NCBI RefSeq assembly: GCF_025907915.1
Contig: NZ_JAPAAF010000023.1
Location: 1 to 64,000 of the forward strand
DNA length: 64,000 bases
Reading direction: 5' to 3'
Source: Gaoshiqia sediminis
Lineage (GTDB): Bacteria; Bacteroidota; Bacteroidia; Bacteroidales; Prolixibacteraceae
Shown: positions 34,561 through 43,662 of the stretch, one piece after another
Numbering within the stretch: position 1 is the stretch's first letter
How the letters are laid out: every line of letters begins with the position of its first letter
Translations under genes and position numbers: made by a program
Notes under the pieces: model-generated
What the model was told of the DNA's origin: nothing
Databases searched by the model: none
Seen by the model: only the letters and a program-made list of their open reading frames with translations

Positions 34561-34592
34561 AAGTCCGGGTGAAGGCCCGGACTTTTTTTGTT
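34561..34592 (+). terminator. Rho-independent terminator of pgk
   Basis: AAGTCCGGG (34,561-34,569) pairs perfectly with CCCGGACTT (34,576-34,584) around six bases, followed by TTTTTGTTT. Confidence 0.92.
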
Positions 34593-34654
34593 TAAAATTT
34601 TCTGGAAACTGACCGGGTGAATCCAAATCACCTGGTCAGTAAAGCAAACAGGGA

Positions 34655-35962
34655 TTAATTTTCAATGGCCCCGTAAATGATTGCCGTCAGCTTATCGTAA
34701 AACTCGCCGTGCTGGAAAGGCAGGATTTGAGTCATCCCCACAAAAATCAATTCTTCTTTCGGGTCGATGAAAAATTTGGTGCTGAAGTAACCGCCCCATT
34801 CGTACGTTCCGGGTGATTTGGAGTTCAACCCGGCAGCATCATCGGTCAGCAAGCCGAAGCCCAGGCAAAAGGTGTTGCCCGGAATGTTGCTGAAGCCGGT
34901 GCCTTTTTGGTTGAGGCTGATTAGTTGATCGGCCGTCATCACCTCGATGGTTTTCCTGCCTAACAGCTGGTAGTTGTTGTAGCTTCCTTTATTTACCAAA
35001 GCCTGGATAAAGCGGGCATAATCCATTGCGGTTGACGACAGGCCGCCGCCACCGGCATAGTGCCCGATATCGTTGTTTTTCGGGTAGTCAATCATCGCTA
35101 CCAATCCGGCGCCGGAGGCCATCGATAGCTCGTTTTCATTTTGCGCGTAAACCGGCACCAGACGGTCCTGTTTGTCTTCGGGGAGGTAGAAATAGGTGTC
35201 GGTCATGCCAAGCGGGTCAAAAATTCTTTCCTTGAAATACCCGGCCAGTGTTTTGCCCGAAACCACTTCAATTACGCGGCCCAGCACATCCATATTTAAG
35301 CCATAGCTGTATCGTTCGCCGGGTTGAAAAGCTAAGGGCACTTCGGCCAGCCGATTGATGAATTCTTCGGTTGTCCACGATTGGTGCGACAAGCCGACGC
35401 CCAGCATGTTGAATTTTGAAAAGACCGCTTGCAGTTTCCCGGGGTTGAAATCGCCGTAGGTAATTCCCGATGTGTGTGTCAGCAAATGACGGATGCTGAT
35501 GGGGCGCTCGACCGGGACAGTGGTATAAGTTGAATCTTCCGGGTTGAAGGTATCCAGTACCACCTGGTTTTTAAATGCCGGAATATATTGGTAAACCGGA
35601 TCATCCAAGCGCAGTTTCCCTTGTTCGTACATTTGCATGATGGCAACCGTGGTGATGGCCTTGGTCATGGAGGCGATCCGGAAAATATCGTCTTTTTGGT
35701 AGGGTGCATCTTTGGCGGTTGAGCGGTGGCCGAAGTTTTTATAATACACAATCTCACCATGCCGGGCTACCAGGAAAACTCCGCCCGGCAGCCAATCTTT
35801 TTGCATGTACTCGTTGATCAGGCTGTCGGCCAGCGCCAGGCGCGACGCTGAGAACCCGGCTTCTTTTGGAGTCGTTTCTTTGAGTTGGGACGGGATTGGT
35901 TTGTCGTACTGACAGGCGCTGAAGGTAAACAGGATGATGGCAATAAGCAGTAAGTTTTTCAT
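34655..35962 (-). CDS. Serine hydrolase lipoprotein (class C beta-lactamase/esterase fold)
   Basis: A 435-residue secreted serine hydrolase of the beta-lactamase superfamily. The lipoprotein signal ends at Cys17 (FSAC). The active-site SxxK motif is SMTK at 98-101; YSYGLNMD supplies the Tyr motif and GHYAGGGGLSS the later HxG-like loop. Members act as esterases, D-aminopeptidases or carboxypeptidases. True class C beta-lactamases are shorter and have a KTG motif, which I do not see here, so an esterase or peptidase is more likely than resistance. No operon partner is evident. Confidence 0.85.
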   Translation of the reverse strand: MKNLLLIAIILFTFSACQYDKPIPSQLKETTPKEAGFSASRLALADSLINEYMQKDWLPGGVFLVARHGEIVYYKNFGHRSTAKDAPYQKDDIFRIASMTKAITTVAIMQMYEQGKLRLDDPVYQYIPAFKNQVVLDTFNPEDSTYTTVPVERPISIRHLLTHTSGITYGDFNPGKLQAVFSKFNMLGVGLSHQSWTTEEFINRLAEVPLAFQPGERYSYGLNMDVLGRVIEVVSGKTLAGYFKERIFDPLGMTDTYFYLPEDKQDRLVPVYAQNENELSMASGAGLVAMIDYPKNNDIGHYAGGGGLSSTAMDYARFIQALVNKGSYNNYQLLGRKTIEVMTADQLISLNQKGTGFSNIPGNTFCLGFGLLTDDAAGLNSKSPGTYEWGGYFSTKFFIDPKEELIFVGMTQILPFQHGEFYDKLTAIIYGAIEN

Positions 35963-36044
35963 CGTTTTTGATTTTTGTTTCGTGGTAAATTAGTGATTCA
36001 CTAAAATAGGCAGAAAAAGGTTCCAAACAGGATTTTTGCCTTGC

Positions 36045-36290
36045 GAATTGCTTTTATTCACCACCGAATTTGTTTGATTCGTTACGGAATTATTTCCCGG
36101 CACGAAGACATCATTCATCTGCGTGATAGTATGAAGCAGCGGCAACGTAGCATATTTGTTCTGCGCCAGTGAATCATCGATATTCTCGATGGAATTATCT
36201 CGGGGCAATGGTGAATATCTATGGTGCAATTGGGAATAATCTTTCGGCAACGCCGAATATTTCTTATTCCACACCGAATAAGTTGGATGA
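36045..36290. repeat. Degenerate 21-bp tandem repeat (about 12 units)
   Basis: GAAT recurs at exactly 36,045, 36,066, 36,087, 36,171, 36,192, 36,213, 36,234, 36,255 and 36,276. All gaps are multiples of 21, and degenerate units fill the intervening places (36,108, 36,129, 36,150). Read on the minus strand the repeat keeps one frame open and gives a heptapeptide pattern starting YS or NS, such as YSALPKD and YSPLPRD. The frame has only a GTG near its beginning and no recognised family. It fills most of the gap between the serine hydrolase gene and the next plus-strand gene. Confidence 0.75.
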
Positions 36291-36340
36291 AGTCATGTTT
36301 AAATTGCCTCGGAATGCACTAACTTAAATCAAAAAAAATC

Positions 36341-36766
36341 ATGGATAAATCAGAAAGAGCTTTAGCCTGCTTCAAAAATTTTAATTGCAGCCAGTCGGTT
36401 TTCTCCACTTTTGCTGAAGATTTTCATATCGATCGCACTACCGCTCTCAAGCTGGCCAGCGGTTTTGGCGGCGGCATGGCCTGTGCCGAAACCTGCGGGG
36501 CCGTTACAGGCGCTTATCTCGTTATCGGGATGAAACATGGCCATGCCGTTCCCGATCCCGAAGCCAAAGCTGCTACCAAAGCCCACATCCGGGGGTTCAA
36601 CAGCCGCTTTGCTGAAATACACGGAAGTTTGCTGTGCCGCGAACTGTTGGGGGTTAACATCTCGACCCCGGAAGGGCAGCAACTGGCCCGAGCGCGCGAT
36701 GTGTTTAACCGGCTTTGTCCGCGTTTTATCGAAACGGCCTGCAAGCTGCTGGAAGACGAATTTTAG
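36341..36766 (+). CDS. C_GCAxxG_C_C family putative redox-active protein
   Basis: A 141-residue small protein with the conserved cysteine pattern of the C_GCAxxG_C_C family: Cys10 and Cys16 in ACFKNFNCSQS, then GMACAETCGAVTGA (Cys48, Cys52), and two later cysteines in LLCRELLG and NRLCPRFIE. The family is thought to bind a metal or cluster, and is often found beside oxidoreductases or transporters, but has no established reaction. No signal peptide is present. It is a single gene; the strong hairpin downstream mainly serves the opposing efflux operon. Confidence 0.88.
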   Translation: MDKSERALACFKNFNCSQSVFSTFAEDFHIDRTTALKLASGFGGGMACAETCGAVTGAYLVIGMKHGHAVPDPEAKAATKAHIRGFNSRFAEIHGSLLCRELLGVNISTPEGQQLARARDVFNRLCPRFIETACKLLEDEF

Positions 36767-36771
36767 CGCAC

Positions 36772-36801
36772 GAAAAAAGGCCTGTCCCGCGGGACAAGCC
36801 T
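36772..36801 (-). terminator. Terminator of the RND efflux operon
   Basis: AGGCCTGTCCC (36,778-36,788) pairs with GGGACAAGCCT (36,791-36,801) with a single C/A mismatch and a two-base loop. On the minus strand it is followed by TTTTTT. Confidence 0.85.
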
Positions 36802-36829
36802 CTTACTAATAATTGTTTCTGTATCTGAA

Positions 36830-39800
36830 TTAAAACTGTTCGGTGGTTACGGTTACGGGAGCTTCGCGCAAACTGTCTTCGGGCAAAACGCCCAACACTT
36901 TCTTGGTGCGGTAGTTGATCCGGATGGTCAGCATGTACATCACCGGCGAAATTACCAGGGTGAGGAAGGTGGCAAAGGTTAACCCGAAAATTACCGTCCA
37001 CGACATGGGGCCCCAGAAAGCAACCGTTTCACCGCCCATCGAAATCTCCGGGTTGAAGCGGGTAAACAAGGCGAAGAAATCGAAGTTTAGCCCGATGGCC
37101 AGCGGAATGAGCCCCAATACCGTGGTAATTGCCGTCAGCAATACCGGGCGCAAACGGGTTTTTCCGGCATTTACCAAGCAGGCGATTTCGTCATCCACAT
37201 GCAGAAACGCTTTTTCCGATAAGCCCATTTCCTCACGTTTGCGGTCGCGCAGCAGGTCGATGTAGTCAACCAGTACAATGCCGTTGTTGACCACAATACC
37301 GGCCAGCGAAATGATGCCGATCCCGGTCATGATGACCACAAATTCCATGTTGAAGATGGCCAGCCCAAGGAACACGCCAATCGTGCTGAACAAGACCGTC
37401 GTCATGATGATGAGCGGGCGGATGAACGAGTTGAACTGGGTAACCAGGATCAGGGTAATCAAGGCCAGGGCCACCAGCAGGGCAAACATCAGGAAGCTGC
37501 TGCTTTCGGCCTGTTCCTGCTGTTCGCCGGTAAAGGAAATCGTATAGCCAAGCGGTATCTCATAATCGGCCAGCACCTGGCGGACACGTGCATTGATTTC
37601 GTTGGCATTGAAGCCCTCGATCACGTTCGACGAAATAGTGATCACCCGCTTATTGTCGATCCGGTTGATTTTGTCGTAGGTAGTTGAATACTCGAAGCTG
37701 GCCACTGCCGAAATCGGTATCTTGTTGCCTTCCACCAACAGGCGCTGGTTCATGAGTGTTGACACATCGTTCCGGTATTTTTCATCCAGCCGTACATAAA
37801 TATCGTATTCGTCTTCGCCTTCTTTATAATCTCCGGCATCGGCACCGTACAGCGCATTGCGCAGGCCCAGGGCTATCGCGGTTGTCGAAAGCTGGTATAA
37901 GCGGGCTTTCTCGCGGTCGATCTTCACCAGCATTTCGGGCTGGTTGATGTCAATGTCCATTTTCAGCCCTTCAATTCCGGCAATCCGGTCGTCGTCAATC
38001 CGTTTGATCACATCATCGGTAATTTTCAGCAACTGGTCAAACTCATCGCCAGCCACCTCAATATTGATGGGCGCCCCAACCGGTGGACCATCGTCTTCTT
38101 TCTCGACATAGATTTTGGCGCCAACAAACCCGTTCAGGTTATCGGCCAGTTCTTTCATGATGTCGGACGTGCTGATGCCGCCGCGCAGTTTATATTCCTC
38201 GAACGAGATGGACGTGAGCGACTTGTTTGGACTGGCCGAATTTTCAAACAGGCCACCTTTCCCGTTGCCCACGTTGGTGGTTACAGATTTGACAATGTGG
38301 TCGTAAGGCTCCAGTGTCTTTTTAACGATGGTCTCCACTTCCAGCGAAACCTGATCGGTGCGCTCAATGGACGTACCCAGGGGCAACTCCATCGTTACAT
38401 AAACTGTTTGCGGGTCGGTTTGGGGGAAGAAGATCACTTTGGGCTGGCTCAGTCCAAAGTAAGTTAACGAACCAATGAGCAAAAGGATGGTTCCGAAGAA
38501 ATATACCAAGGGCATTTTTCCGGTTAGCGCCTGCCGTAATTGCTTTTCGTAGAGGCCTTCTACCCAAACCAGGAATTTATTCTGAAACCAGCGGGCCAGT
38601 TGCCGCAAAGCAACCAGATTGAGCAATATGAGCAAGGCGATTGCCATCAGGATATTGGCCAGCCAGTAAACACCCAGCACGTAAAACGGCAGCGAAACCG
38701 CGGCTAGGATACCGGCGTTTCTCAGTACCTTCTTTTTGTTTGCCTTTCGGGCAATATCTTCAATCTTCATGAAGGTGGCAATGAATGGTGGGGTCAGCAC
38801 CAGTGCCACAAACAACGAAGAAGCGAGCACAATGATCAGTGTTTCGGGCAATATTTTCATGAACTCGCCCATGATGCCTTCCCACAGGATAAGCGGAAAG
38901 AAGGCCGCCAGCGTGGTGAGGGTGGACGAAATAATCGGGAAGGCAATCTCGCTCACGCCGCGCTGGGTGGCATGAAGCAGGGAATAACCTTTGGAATGGA
39001 GCCGATAGACATTTTCGACCACCACGATAGAGTTGTCCACCAGCATCCCCAGGGCCAGGATCAGACTGAACAGCACCATGTTGTTCATCGAGATGCCCAT
39101 TTGCTGCAGGATCACGAACGACAGGAACATGGACATGGGGATGGACAGCCCGGAGAACAGCGCATTGCGGAACCCGAGGAACAGAAAGAGGACGAAAATC
39201 ACCAGGATCATTCCCAGGATGATGCTGTTTTCGAGGTTGGCAATTTGGTTGCGGATGTAAAACGAGTTGTCGTCGGTGATGCGCACGTCCAGGTTTTTGG
39301 GCAAATACCCGCTTTCCTGCTGCGAGGCAATTACGTCGCGTATTTTATCGGTGGCCGCCAAAATGTTCTGGCCGCTCTTTTTGGTAACCGACAAGGTAAC
39401 GACCGGCTTCTCGTCCAGGCGAGAGATGGTCGATTTTTCCTTGTAATCGTCAACCACTTCGGCAATGTCGCGAATGTAAACCGGTTTACTGTTGTTCACC
39501 TTGATAATGGTGTTGCGGATTTGGTCCATGTTGGTGTAATCCGCTTCGGTGCGGATTACCCGCCGGATTTCGTCGGAGGTGAATTCTCCGGCGCCCATGG
39601 TCAGGTTTTCCAGTTGAATGGCCAGTACAATATCCTCAAAGGCCAATTCGCTGGCGTCGAGCTTGTACGGATCAACATTGATCTGGATTTCCCGTTCATC
39701 AATCCCGCGTATCTTTGCTTCCGATACCTCGTTCAGTCCTTCAAATTCATCCTGAAGGTTCTCGGCAAACTTTTTCAGCTCGCGCATACTGAAATCACCC

Positions 39801-40282
39801 GACAGGTTGACGTTCATGATGGGAAATTCGGCGAAATCAAGGTCCTGTACCAAGGGGTCCGAATCCAAATCATCGGGCAGTTCGGTTTTGGCCTTGTCCA
39901 CCCGGTCTTTGGTGTCCTGCAAAGCCGTTTTGATTTCTACATCGGTATTGAATTCAACAATGATGATGCTCACGTCCTGGTACGATGCCGAGGATACTTT
40001 CTTCACCCCCTGCATGCCTTTCAGTTCCTTTTCAATGGGGCGGGTAATGAAGTTCTCGATGTCCACGGGCGAGTTGCCCGGGTAAATCGTTTGAATGAAA
40101 ATGTATGGCACCACAATTTCGGGGAACAACTCACGGGGCATGCTTTTATACGAAAACATCCCGAAAAAAACCAGCAGGACCGACAAGATGTAAACCGTGG
40201 TTTTATTCTTGATGGCCATGTAAGTTGGCTTGAATTTCCGGTGAATGTGGTCGGCGTTATCGTGTAATTTTAGTTTGTCCAT
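36830..40282 (-). CDS. RND-family efflux pump inner-membrane transporter
   Basis: A 1,150-residue HAE/AcrB-type proton-driven pump. It has the duplicated RND layout: TM1, a large periplasmic loop, six TM segments, a second loop and the final TM bundle. The TM4 proton-relay region reads LVDNSIVVVENV, with Asp-Asn rather than Asp-Asp. A soluble insertion and extra hydrophobic stretch near residues 515-590 (KANKKKVLRNAGILAAV and on) lengthens the central part compared with AcrB. Drugs, detergents or lipids are the usual substrates. It is the last gene of a four-gene operon: tetR, TolC-like, adaptor, pump. Confidence 0.94.
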   Translation of the reverse strand: MDKLKLHDNADHIHRKFKPTYMAIKNKTTVYILSVLLVFFGMFSYKSMPRELFPEIVVPYIFIQTIYPGNSPVDIENFITRPIEKELKGMQGVKKVSSASYQDVSIIIVEFNTDVEIKTALQDTKDRVDKAKTELPDDLDSDPLVQDLDFAEFPIMNVNLSGDFSMRELKKFAENLQDEFEGLNEVSEAKIRGIDEREIQINVDPYKLDASELAFEDIVLAIQLENLTMGAGEFTSDEIRRVIRTEADYTNMDQIRNTIIKVNNSKPVYIRDIAEVVDDYKEKSTISRLDEKPVVTLSVTKKSGQNILAATDKIRDVIASQQESGYLPKNLDVRITDDNSFYIRNQIANLENSIILGMILVIFVLFLFLGFRNALFSGLSIPMSMFLSFVILQQMGISMNNMVLFSLILALGMLVDNSIVVVENVYRLHSKGYSLLHATQRGVSEIAFPIISSTLTTLAAFFPLILWEGIMGEFMKILPETLIIVLASSLFVALVLTPPFIATFMKIEDIARKANKKKVLRNAGILAAVSLPFYVLGVYWLANILMAIALLILLNLVALRQLARWFQNKFLVWVEGLYEKQLRQALTGKMPLVYFFGTILLLIGSLTYFGLSQPKVIFFPQTDPQTVYVTMELPLGTSIERTDQVSLEVETIVKKTLEPYDHIVKSVTTNVGNGKGGLFENSASPNKSLTSISFEEYKLRGGISTSDIMKELADNLNGFVGAKIYVEKEDDGPPVGAPINIEVAGDEFDQLLKITDDVIKRIDDDRIAGIEGLKMDIDINQPEMLVKIDREKARLYQLSTTAIALGLRNALYGADAGDYKEGEDEYDIYVRLDEKYRNDVSTLMNQRLLVEGNKIPISAVASFEYSTTYDKINRIDNKRVITISSNVIEGFNANEINARVRQVLADYEIPLGYTISFTGEQQEQAESSSFLMFALLVALALITLILVTQFNSFIRPLIIMTTVLFSTIGVFLGLAIFNMEFVVIMTGIGIISLAGIVVNNGIVLVDYIDLLRDRKREEMGLSEKAFLHVDDEIACLVNAGKTRLRPVLLTAITTVLGLIPLAIGLNFDFFALFTRFNPEISMGGETVAFWGPMSWTVIFGLTFATFLTLVISPVMYMLTIRINYRTKKVLGVLPEDSLREAPVTVTTEQF

Positions 40283-40324
40283 GATGGTCTTGTTTTCTGG
40301 CTGAAAAGATTAAAAATAGGCTGA

Positions 40325-41470
40325 TCAAATATGCACGGCCGATCCGTCGATCACCTGATCAAAACCTTCGGAAATAACTTTCATATTCGCTCCCAGCCCT
40401 TCGGTTACCTCAGTGAGGTTGTTGGCCGAAACGCCGGTGGTTACATACACTTTGCGTGCCCGCTTGATCGGGTCGGACTCGTCAACCACATAGGTATATT
40501 TCCCGCGGAAATCGCTCTTGATCAGCAGCGAGGGAACCACGAAGGCAGATTCGGACACATAATCGCGTATTTTCAGGATGGCAATCATATTGGGTTTGAT
40601 CATGCCGTCGGGGTTGCTCAGATCGAGCCGGATGCGGAACGTGCGGTTGTTGGGATCGATATAGTTTCCAATCTGGGTAATCCGTGCTTCCGTATTTCTC
40701 GAAATCGCCGGAAAGCTGATGCTCACCGGGTTGTCTGTTTTTACCTTGGTCAGGTACGATTCGGCCACATCACCATAAATTTTTATCCGGCTGATGTTGA
40801 CCACTTTCGCAAAAGGAAATTGCGGGCTGGCAATTTCTCCTTTTTTCTGAAAGATGACATCCACAACCCCATCGACCGGCGATTTGATCACGGCCATTTC
40901 CTTTTGGGCCTGCAGGCTTTCCAAACGGCGTTCCATCGATTCTTTATTTGATTTTGCTTGTAGGAATTGAAGCTCAGAACCAATTTTTTGATCCCAGAGA
41001 TTCTTCTGGCGGTCGAAGGTGGTTTGCGCCAGTTCCAGACCGATTTTTGCCTCGGCGATACTTTGGTCCAGCATATCCGTATTCAGGTTGGCCAGTACCG
41101 TTCCTTTTTGAACGTGTTGTCCTTCGCGCACCAGGATGTCGATGATTTTTCCCGATCCTTCGGGACTGACGTTCACTTCCTGGTCAGCCTCAACCTTTCC
41201 GGTCACCTCAACAAAATGTTCAAACAAGCGTGGTTCCAGGGCGAGGGCTTTCACATTCACATATTTTACCTCGCTGTTGGCGTCCAGTTCCTTCTCCAAT
41301 TCGGCGATTTTAGTTTCCAGATCCAGACGCTGTTTTTTGTAGTCAGTGAGTTGTTTGCGTTTGGCTTCCACGCTGTTGTCGGGTGTTCCGGCGCAGGAGG
41401 CCAGCACAAAAGCCATTACCAATACAACCAGTTGGCGGGCTCTTTTCATAGGTATCATCATTGTTTTCAT
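40325..41470 (-). CDS. RND efflux periplasmic adaptor (membrane fusion) lipoprotein
   Basis: A 381-residue adaptor with a lipoprotein signal ending at a Cys in VLASCAG (about residue 26). A coiled-coil begins directly after it (KRKQLTDYKKQRLDLETKIAEL), then the barrel-sandwich hybrid with VSPEGSGKIIDILVREGQHV, an alpha-hairpin (AQTTFDRQKNLWDQK), and beta-barrel domains with NPVSISFPAI. It links the pump and the outer-membrane channel. It lies 8 bases after the TolC-like gene and 42 bases before the pump. Confidence 0.93.
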   Translation of the reverse strand: MKTMMIPMKRARQLVVLVMAFVLASCAGTPDNSVEAKRKQLTDYKKQRLDLETKIAELEKELDANSEVKYVNVKALALEPRLFEHFVEVTGKVEADQEVNVSPEGSGKIIDILVREGQHVQKGTVLANLNTDMLDQSIAEAKIGLELAQTTFDRQKNLWDQKIGSELQFLQAKSNKESMERRLESLQAQKEMAVIKSPVDGVVDVIFQKKGEIASPQFPFAKVVNISRIKIYGDVAESYLTKVKTDNPVSISFPAISRNTEARITQIGNYIDPNNRTFRIRLDLSNPDGMIKPNMIAILKIRDYVSESAFVVPSLLIKSDFRGKYTYVVDESDPIKRARKVYVTTGVSANNLTEVTEGLGANMKVISEGFDQVIDGSAVHI

Positions 41471-41478
41471 GTGTTTTC

Positions 41479-42831
41479 TTATTTTCCGATTGCTTTATCC
41501 AAATTAATTTTTGAGGTCAACAGTTGCATTACCGATGCCACCCAGGCGCCCTGGGCTTGAATGTACTGGCTTTCGGTTTGCGATAGTTCCGTGCTGCTCA
41601 CCATCCCGTTGTTGTACTTCACCCGGGTGCGCTCGTAAATTCGCCGGGCCAGCATCTTGTTGTCCACATCGTTTTTCAACTGGTCCATCGAACTTTCTAC
41701 ATCGGCCACAGCGGTGAGGTAATCTTTTTGCAATAGCAGAACAGCTTGCTTTTGGTCGTTCAGAACCTTGTCGTATTCCAACTCGGCCTGTCGAACTTTG
41801 GCCATTTTTTCGCCCGACGAGAAGATGGGCATGGTCACATTCACCCCCCACATGGACGACTTAAACCAGGGTACACTGCTATTGAACAGGTTAGCATTGT
41901 TGCCATAAGCAGTTTTGCTCCAATTATAAAACGCATCGATTCGCGGCAAATAGGCCGATTTTTCGAGCAGGAGCAACTTTTGGTTGGCTTGCCTCTGCGT
42001 GTCGAGCAGTCGAAAATCAATATGCGAGGCATGATCGAATCCCGGCCCGTTGCTTTCATCGGCCAGCAGCGGGCTGACAAAGCCATCCAGTGTATCCGTC
42101 AGTTTAATGGGAGCTTCCATTTCCACGCCAAGCGTGTATTTCAGCACCATGCTGGCCACGCGTAATTCGCGCTCGGCCTTTAGGATTTCGTTTTCGGCCC
42201 GCTGCACCAACAGGCGCATCTGGTCCACATCCTGCTCTTCCACAAAACCGTTTGCGTACATGGCTTTGGTGTCGCTTTCCAGTTTTTGTGTGTTGCTCAG
42301 GTTTTCCTTCATCACGGCCAGGTTTTCTTCGGCAACAAGTGCCATGTAATATGCCTGGGCAACCGCATGGCGGATTTCAATTTCCGTTTTCTCTTTCGCT
42401 TGGGTGGAAAGTTGCAGGTAGATTTTTGCTGAACTGACGCCCACCAGGTACGATCCGTCAAAAATTTGCTGGTTCACGGTGAACCCGAAATCCGAATTGA
42501 AATCCTGTCCGAATTTTACCGGGAGGTAAGTTCCCGCCTCGCCTCCGAAAAATTCTCCGGGAATGAGCGAAACAGGCAGGTTCAAAAAATTGGAATAGTT
42601 AGCTGTCCCCGAAACTTGCGGCAAGCCAGTCGCGATAGTTTCCCATACTTTCTTTCGGGCAGCTTCCACATCGAGGCCGCTGTTGCGGATGACATACGAA
42701 TTCTTCAGCGCGAAGCTTTGCGCCTCGGCCAACGAAAACGACAGCACCCCCTGGGCCCCAGCCGTCCCGGCTATCACCAGGAACAAGAGTAAGGTAAATA
42801 GCTGTTTGAACTTAGTCTTCATGCTGAACAT
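41479..42831 (-). CDS. TolC-family outer-membrane efflux channel
   Basis: A 450-residue TolC-like protein with a signal peptide (LFTLLLFLVIAGTAGAQG). Long amphipathic helices follow in the two-fold repeat typical of the family (LKNSYVIRNSGLDVEAAR, later RQAELEYDKVLNDQKQA). It forms the outer-membrane exit duct for the RND pump encoded downstream. The first ATG overlaps tetR by 20 bases; a second ATG at 42,822 shortens this to 11. Both suggest coupling to the regulator. Confidence 0.9.
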   Translation of the reverse strand: MFSMKTKFKQLFTLLLFLVIAGTAGAQGVLSFSLAEAQSFALKNSYVIRNSGLDVEAARKKVWETIATGLPQVSGTANYSNFLNLPVSLIPGEFFGGEAGTYLPVKFGQDFNSDFGFTVNQQIFDGSYLVGVSSAKIYLQLSTQAKEKTEIEIRHAVAQAYYMALVAEENLAVMKENLSNTQKLESDTKAMYANGFVEEQDVDQMRLLVQRAENEILKAERELRVASMVLKYTLGVEMEAPIKLTDTLDGFVSPLLADESNGPGFDHASHIDFRLLDTQRQANQKLLLLEKSAYLPRIDAFYNWSKTAYGNNANLFNSSVPWFKSSMWGVNVTMPIFSSGEKMAKVRQAELEYDKVLNDQKQAVLLLQKDYLTAVADVESSMDQLKNDVDNKMLARRIYERTRVKYNNGMVSSTELSQTESQYIQAQGAWVASVMQLLTSKINLDKAIGK

Positions 42832-43435
42832 TGTTTAATTGCTGTTTATAGTACTGTAATCCTTTTTCGGTGCATATGCCGTGAAAATGATAATCTACAA
42901 GTTGGTCAAACACCCGGATGTCGCGGGTTTCCGCTTCGGTAAACAACCCGTTATCGGGGTTCAGGATAAGTAAGAACCGGCCAACCGCCAGGCGCGAAAG
43001 CATATCGCTGTCCAAATCTTCGCGAAAGAGGCCTTCTTCTTTTCCCTGCTCCAGTACCGAAAAGTTGTCGTCGTAAATTTTTATCCGTTTAAAATCAAGC
43101 ACCTTCCGGTACACGCGCGGGTAAAATTTTCGTAAATCGAACTCCATGTTGTTCTGAAGCAGTTTAAACATCTTGGCCATATACTCCCGGATCCGGAGCA
43201 CCCGGTCAATGGCATTCATTCCCGGTTCTTTTGAAATCCGATAGTTTGGGTTTCGCAGAAAAAAAACATCTACCACCTGTTCAACAAGTTCTTCCTTGTC
43301 TTTAAAGTGTTGATAGAGCGTCTTTTTTGATATCCCCAACTCCTGTGCTACATCGTCCATGGTCACACTCCGGATCCCGTGACGCATAAACAATTGGCCC
43401 GCTTCTTCAACAATCTGTTTCTTCTTGTTCTCCAT
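42812..43435 (-). CDS. TetR-family repressor of the efflux operon
   Basis: A 207-residue TetR regulator. The helix-turn-helix lies at about 8-55 (FMRHGIRSVTMDDVAQELG, then SKKTLYQHFKDKEELV), and a ligand-binding helical domain follows. It is the first gene of the operon, and a perfect 11-bp inverted repeat lies 33 bases before its start codon. It probably represses its own operon and releases DNA when a pump substrate binds. This is inferred from position and family. Confidence 0.93.
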   Translation of the reverse strand: MENKKKQIVEEAGQLFMRHGIRSVTMDDVAQELGISKKTLYQHFKDKEELVEQVVDVFFLRNPNYRISKEPGMNAIDRVLRIREYMAKMFKLLQNNMEFDLRKFYPRVYRKVLDFKRIKIYDDNFSVLEQGKEEGLFREDLDSDMLSRLAVGRFLLILNPDNGLFTEAETRDIRVFDQLVDYHFHGICTEKGLQYYKQQLNNVQHED

Positions 43436-43467
43436 GATGCCCTCAAATATAGCGCTTAATTTGATGT

Positions 43468-43495
43468 GGAAACTTTAAATATTCTTAAAGTTTCC
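43468..43495. promoter_or_regulatory. Perfect palindromic TetR operator
   Basis: GGAAACTTTAA (43,468-43,478) and TTAAAGTTTCC (43,485-43,495) are perfect 11-bp inverted repeats with the spacer ATATTC, 28 bases in all. The site lies 33 bases upstream of the tetR start codon, where the promoter should be. Length and symmetry suit a TetR dimer. Confidence 0.8.
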
Positions 43496-43662
43496 TGAGT
43501 TTATAAGGAATTAACATATCGAACTGCTACTTTGTTTTGGGCGGGACAAAACTAATCCAGGGAAGATGTTTCCACAGCACCGGAATCGGCGAATGACGAA
43601 ATAAATCGTGGAATGAAGCTTTTACAGACGGCAAGTTTGGCAGGCTTACCGGCCAGGGTTTT

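Noticed and set aside
34655-35962. Class C beta-lactamase resistance gene
   Set aside because: SxxK is present, but no KTG motif was seen and the length and lipoprotein signal fit the esterase/peptidase relatives better.
35990-36274. 94-residue minus-strand frame with heptad repeats as a real protein
   Set aside because: It has only a GTG start within the repeat, no signal or family, and the open frame is explained by the 21-bp repeat length.
36045-36290. CRISPR array
   Set aside because: The 21-bp units are degenerate and directly adjacent, with no spacer structure.
38972-40267. 431-residue plus-strand frame opposite the RND pump
   Set aside because: The His/Phe/Val-rich composition is typical of antisense frames, and the minus strand encodes a clear RND transporter.
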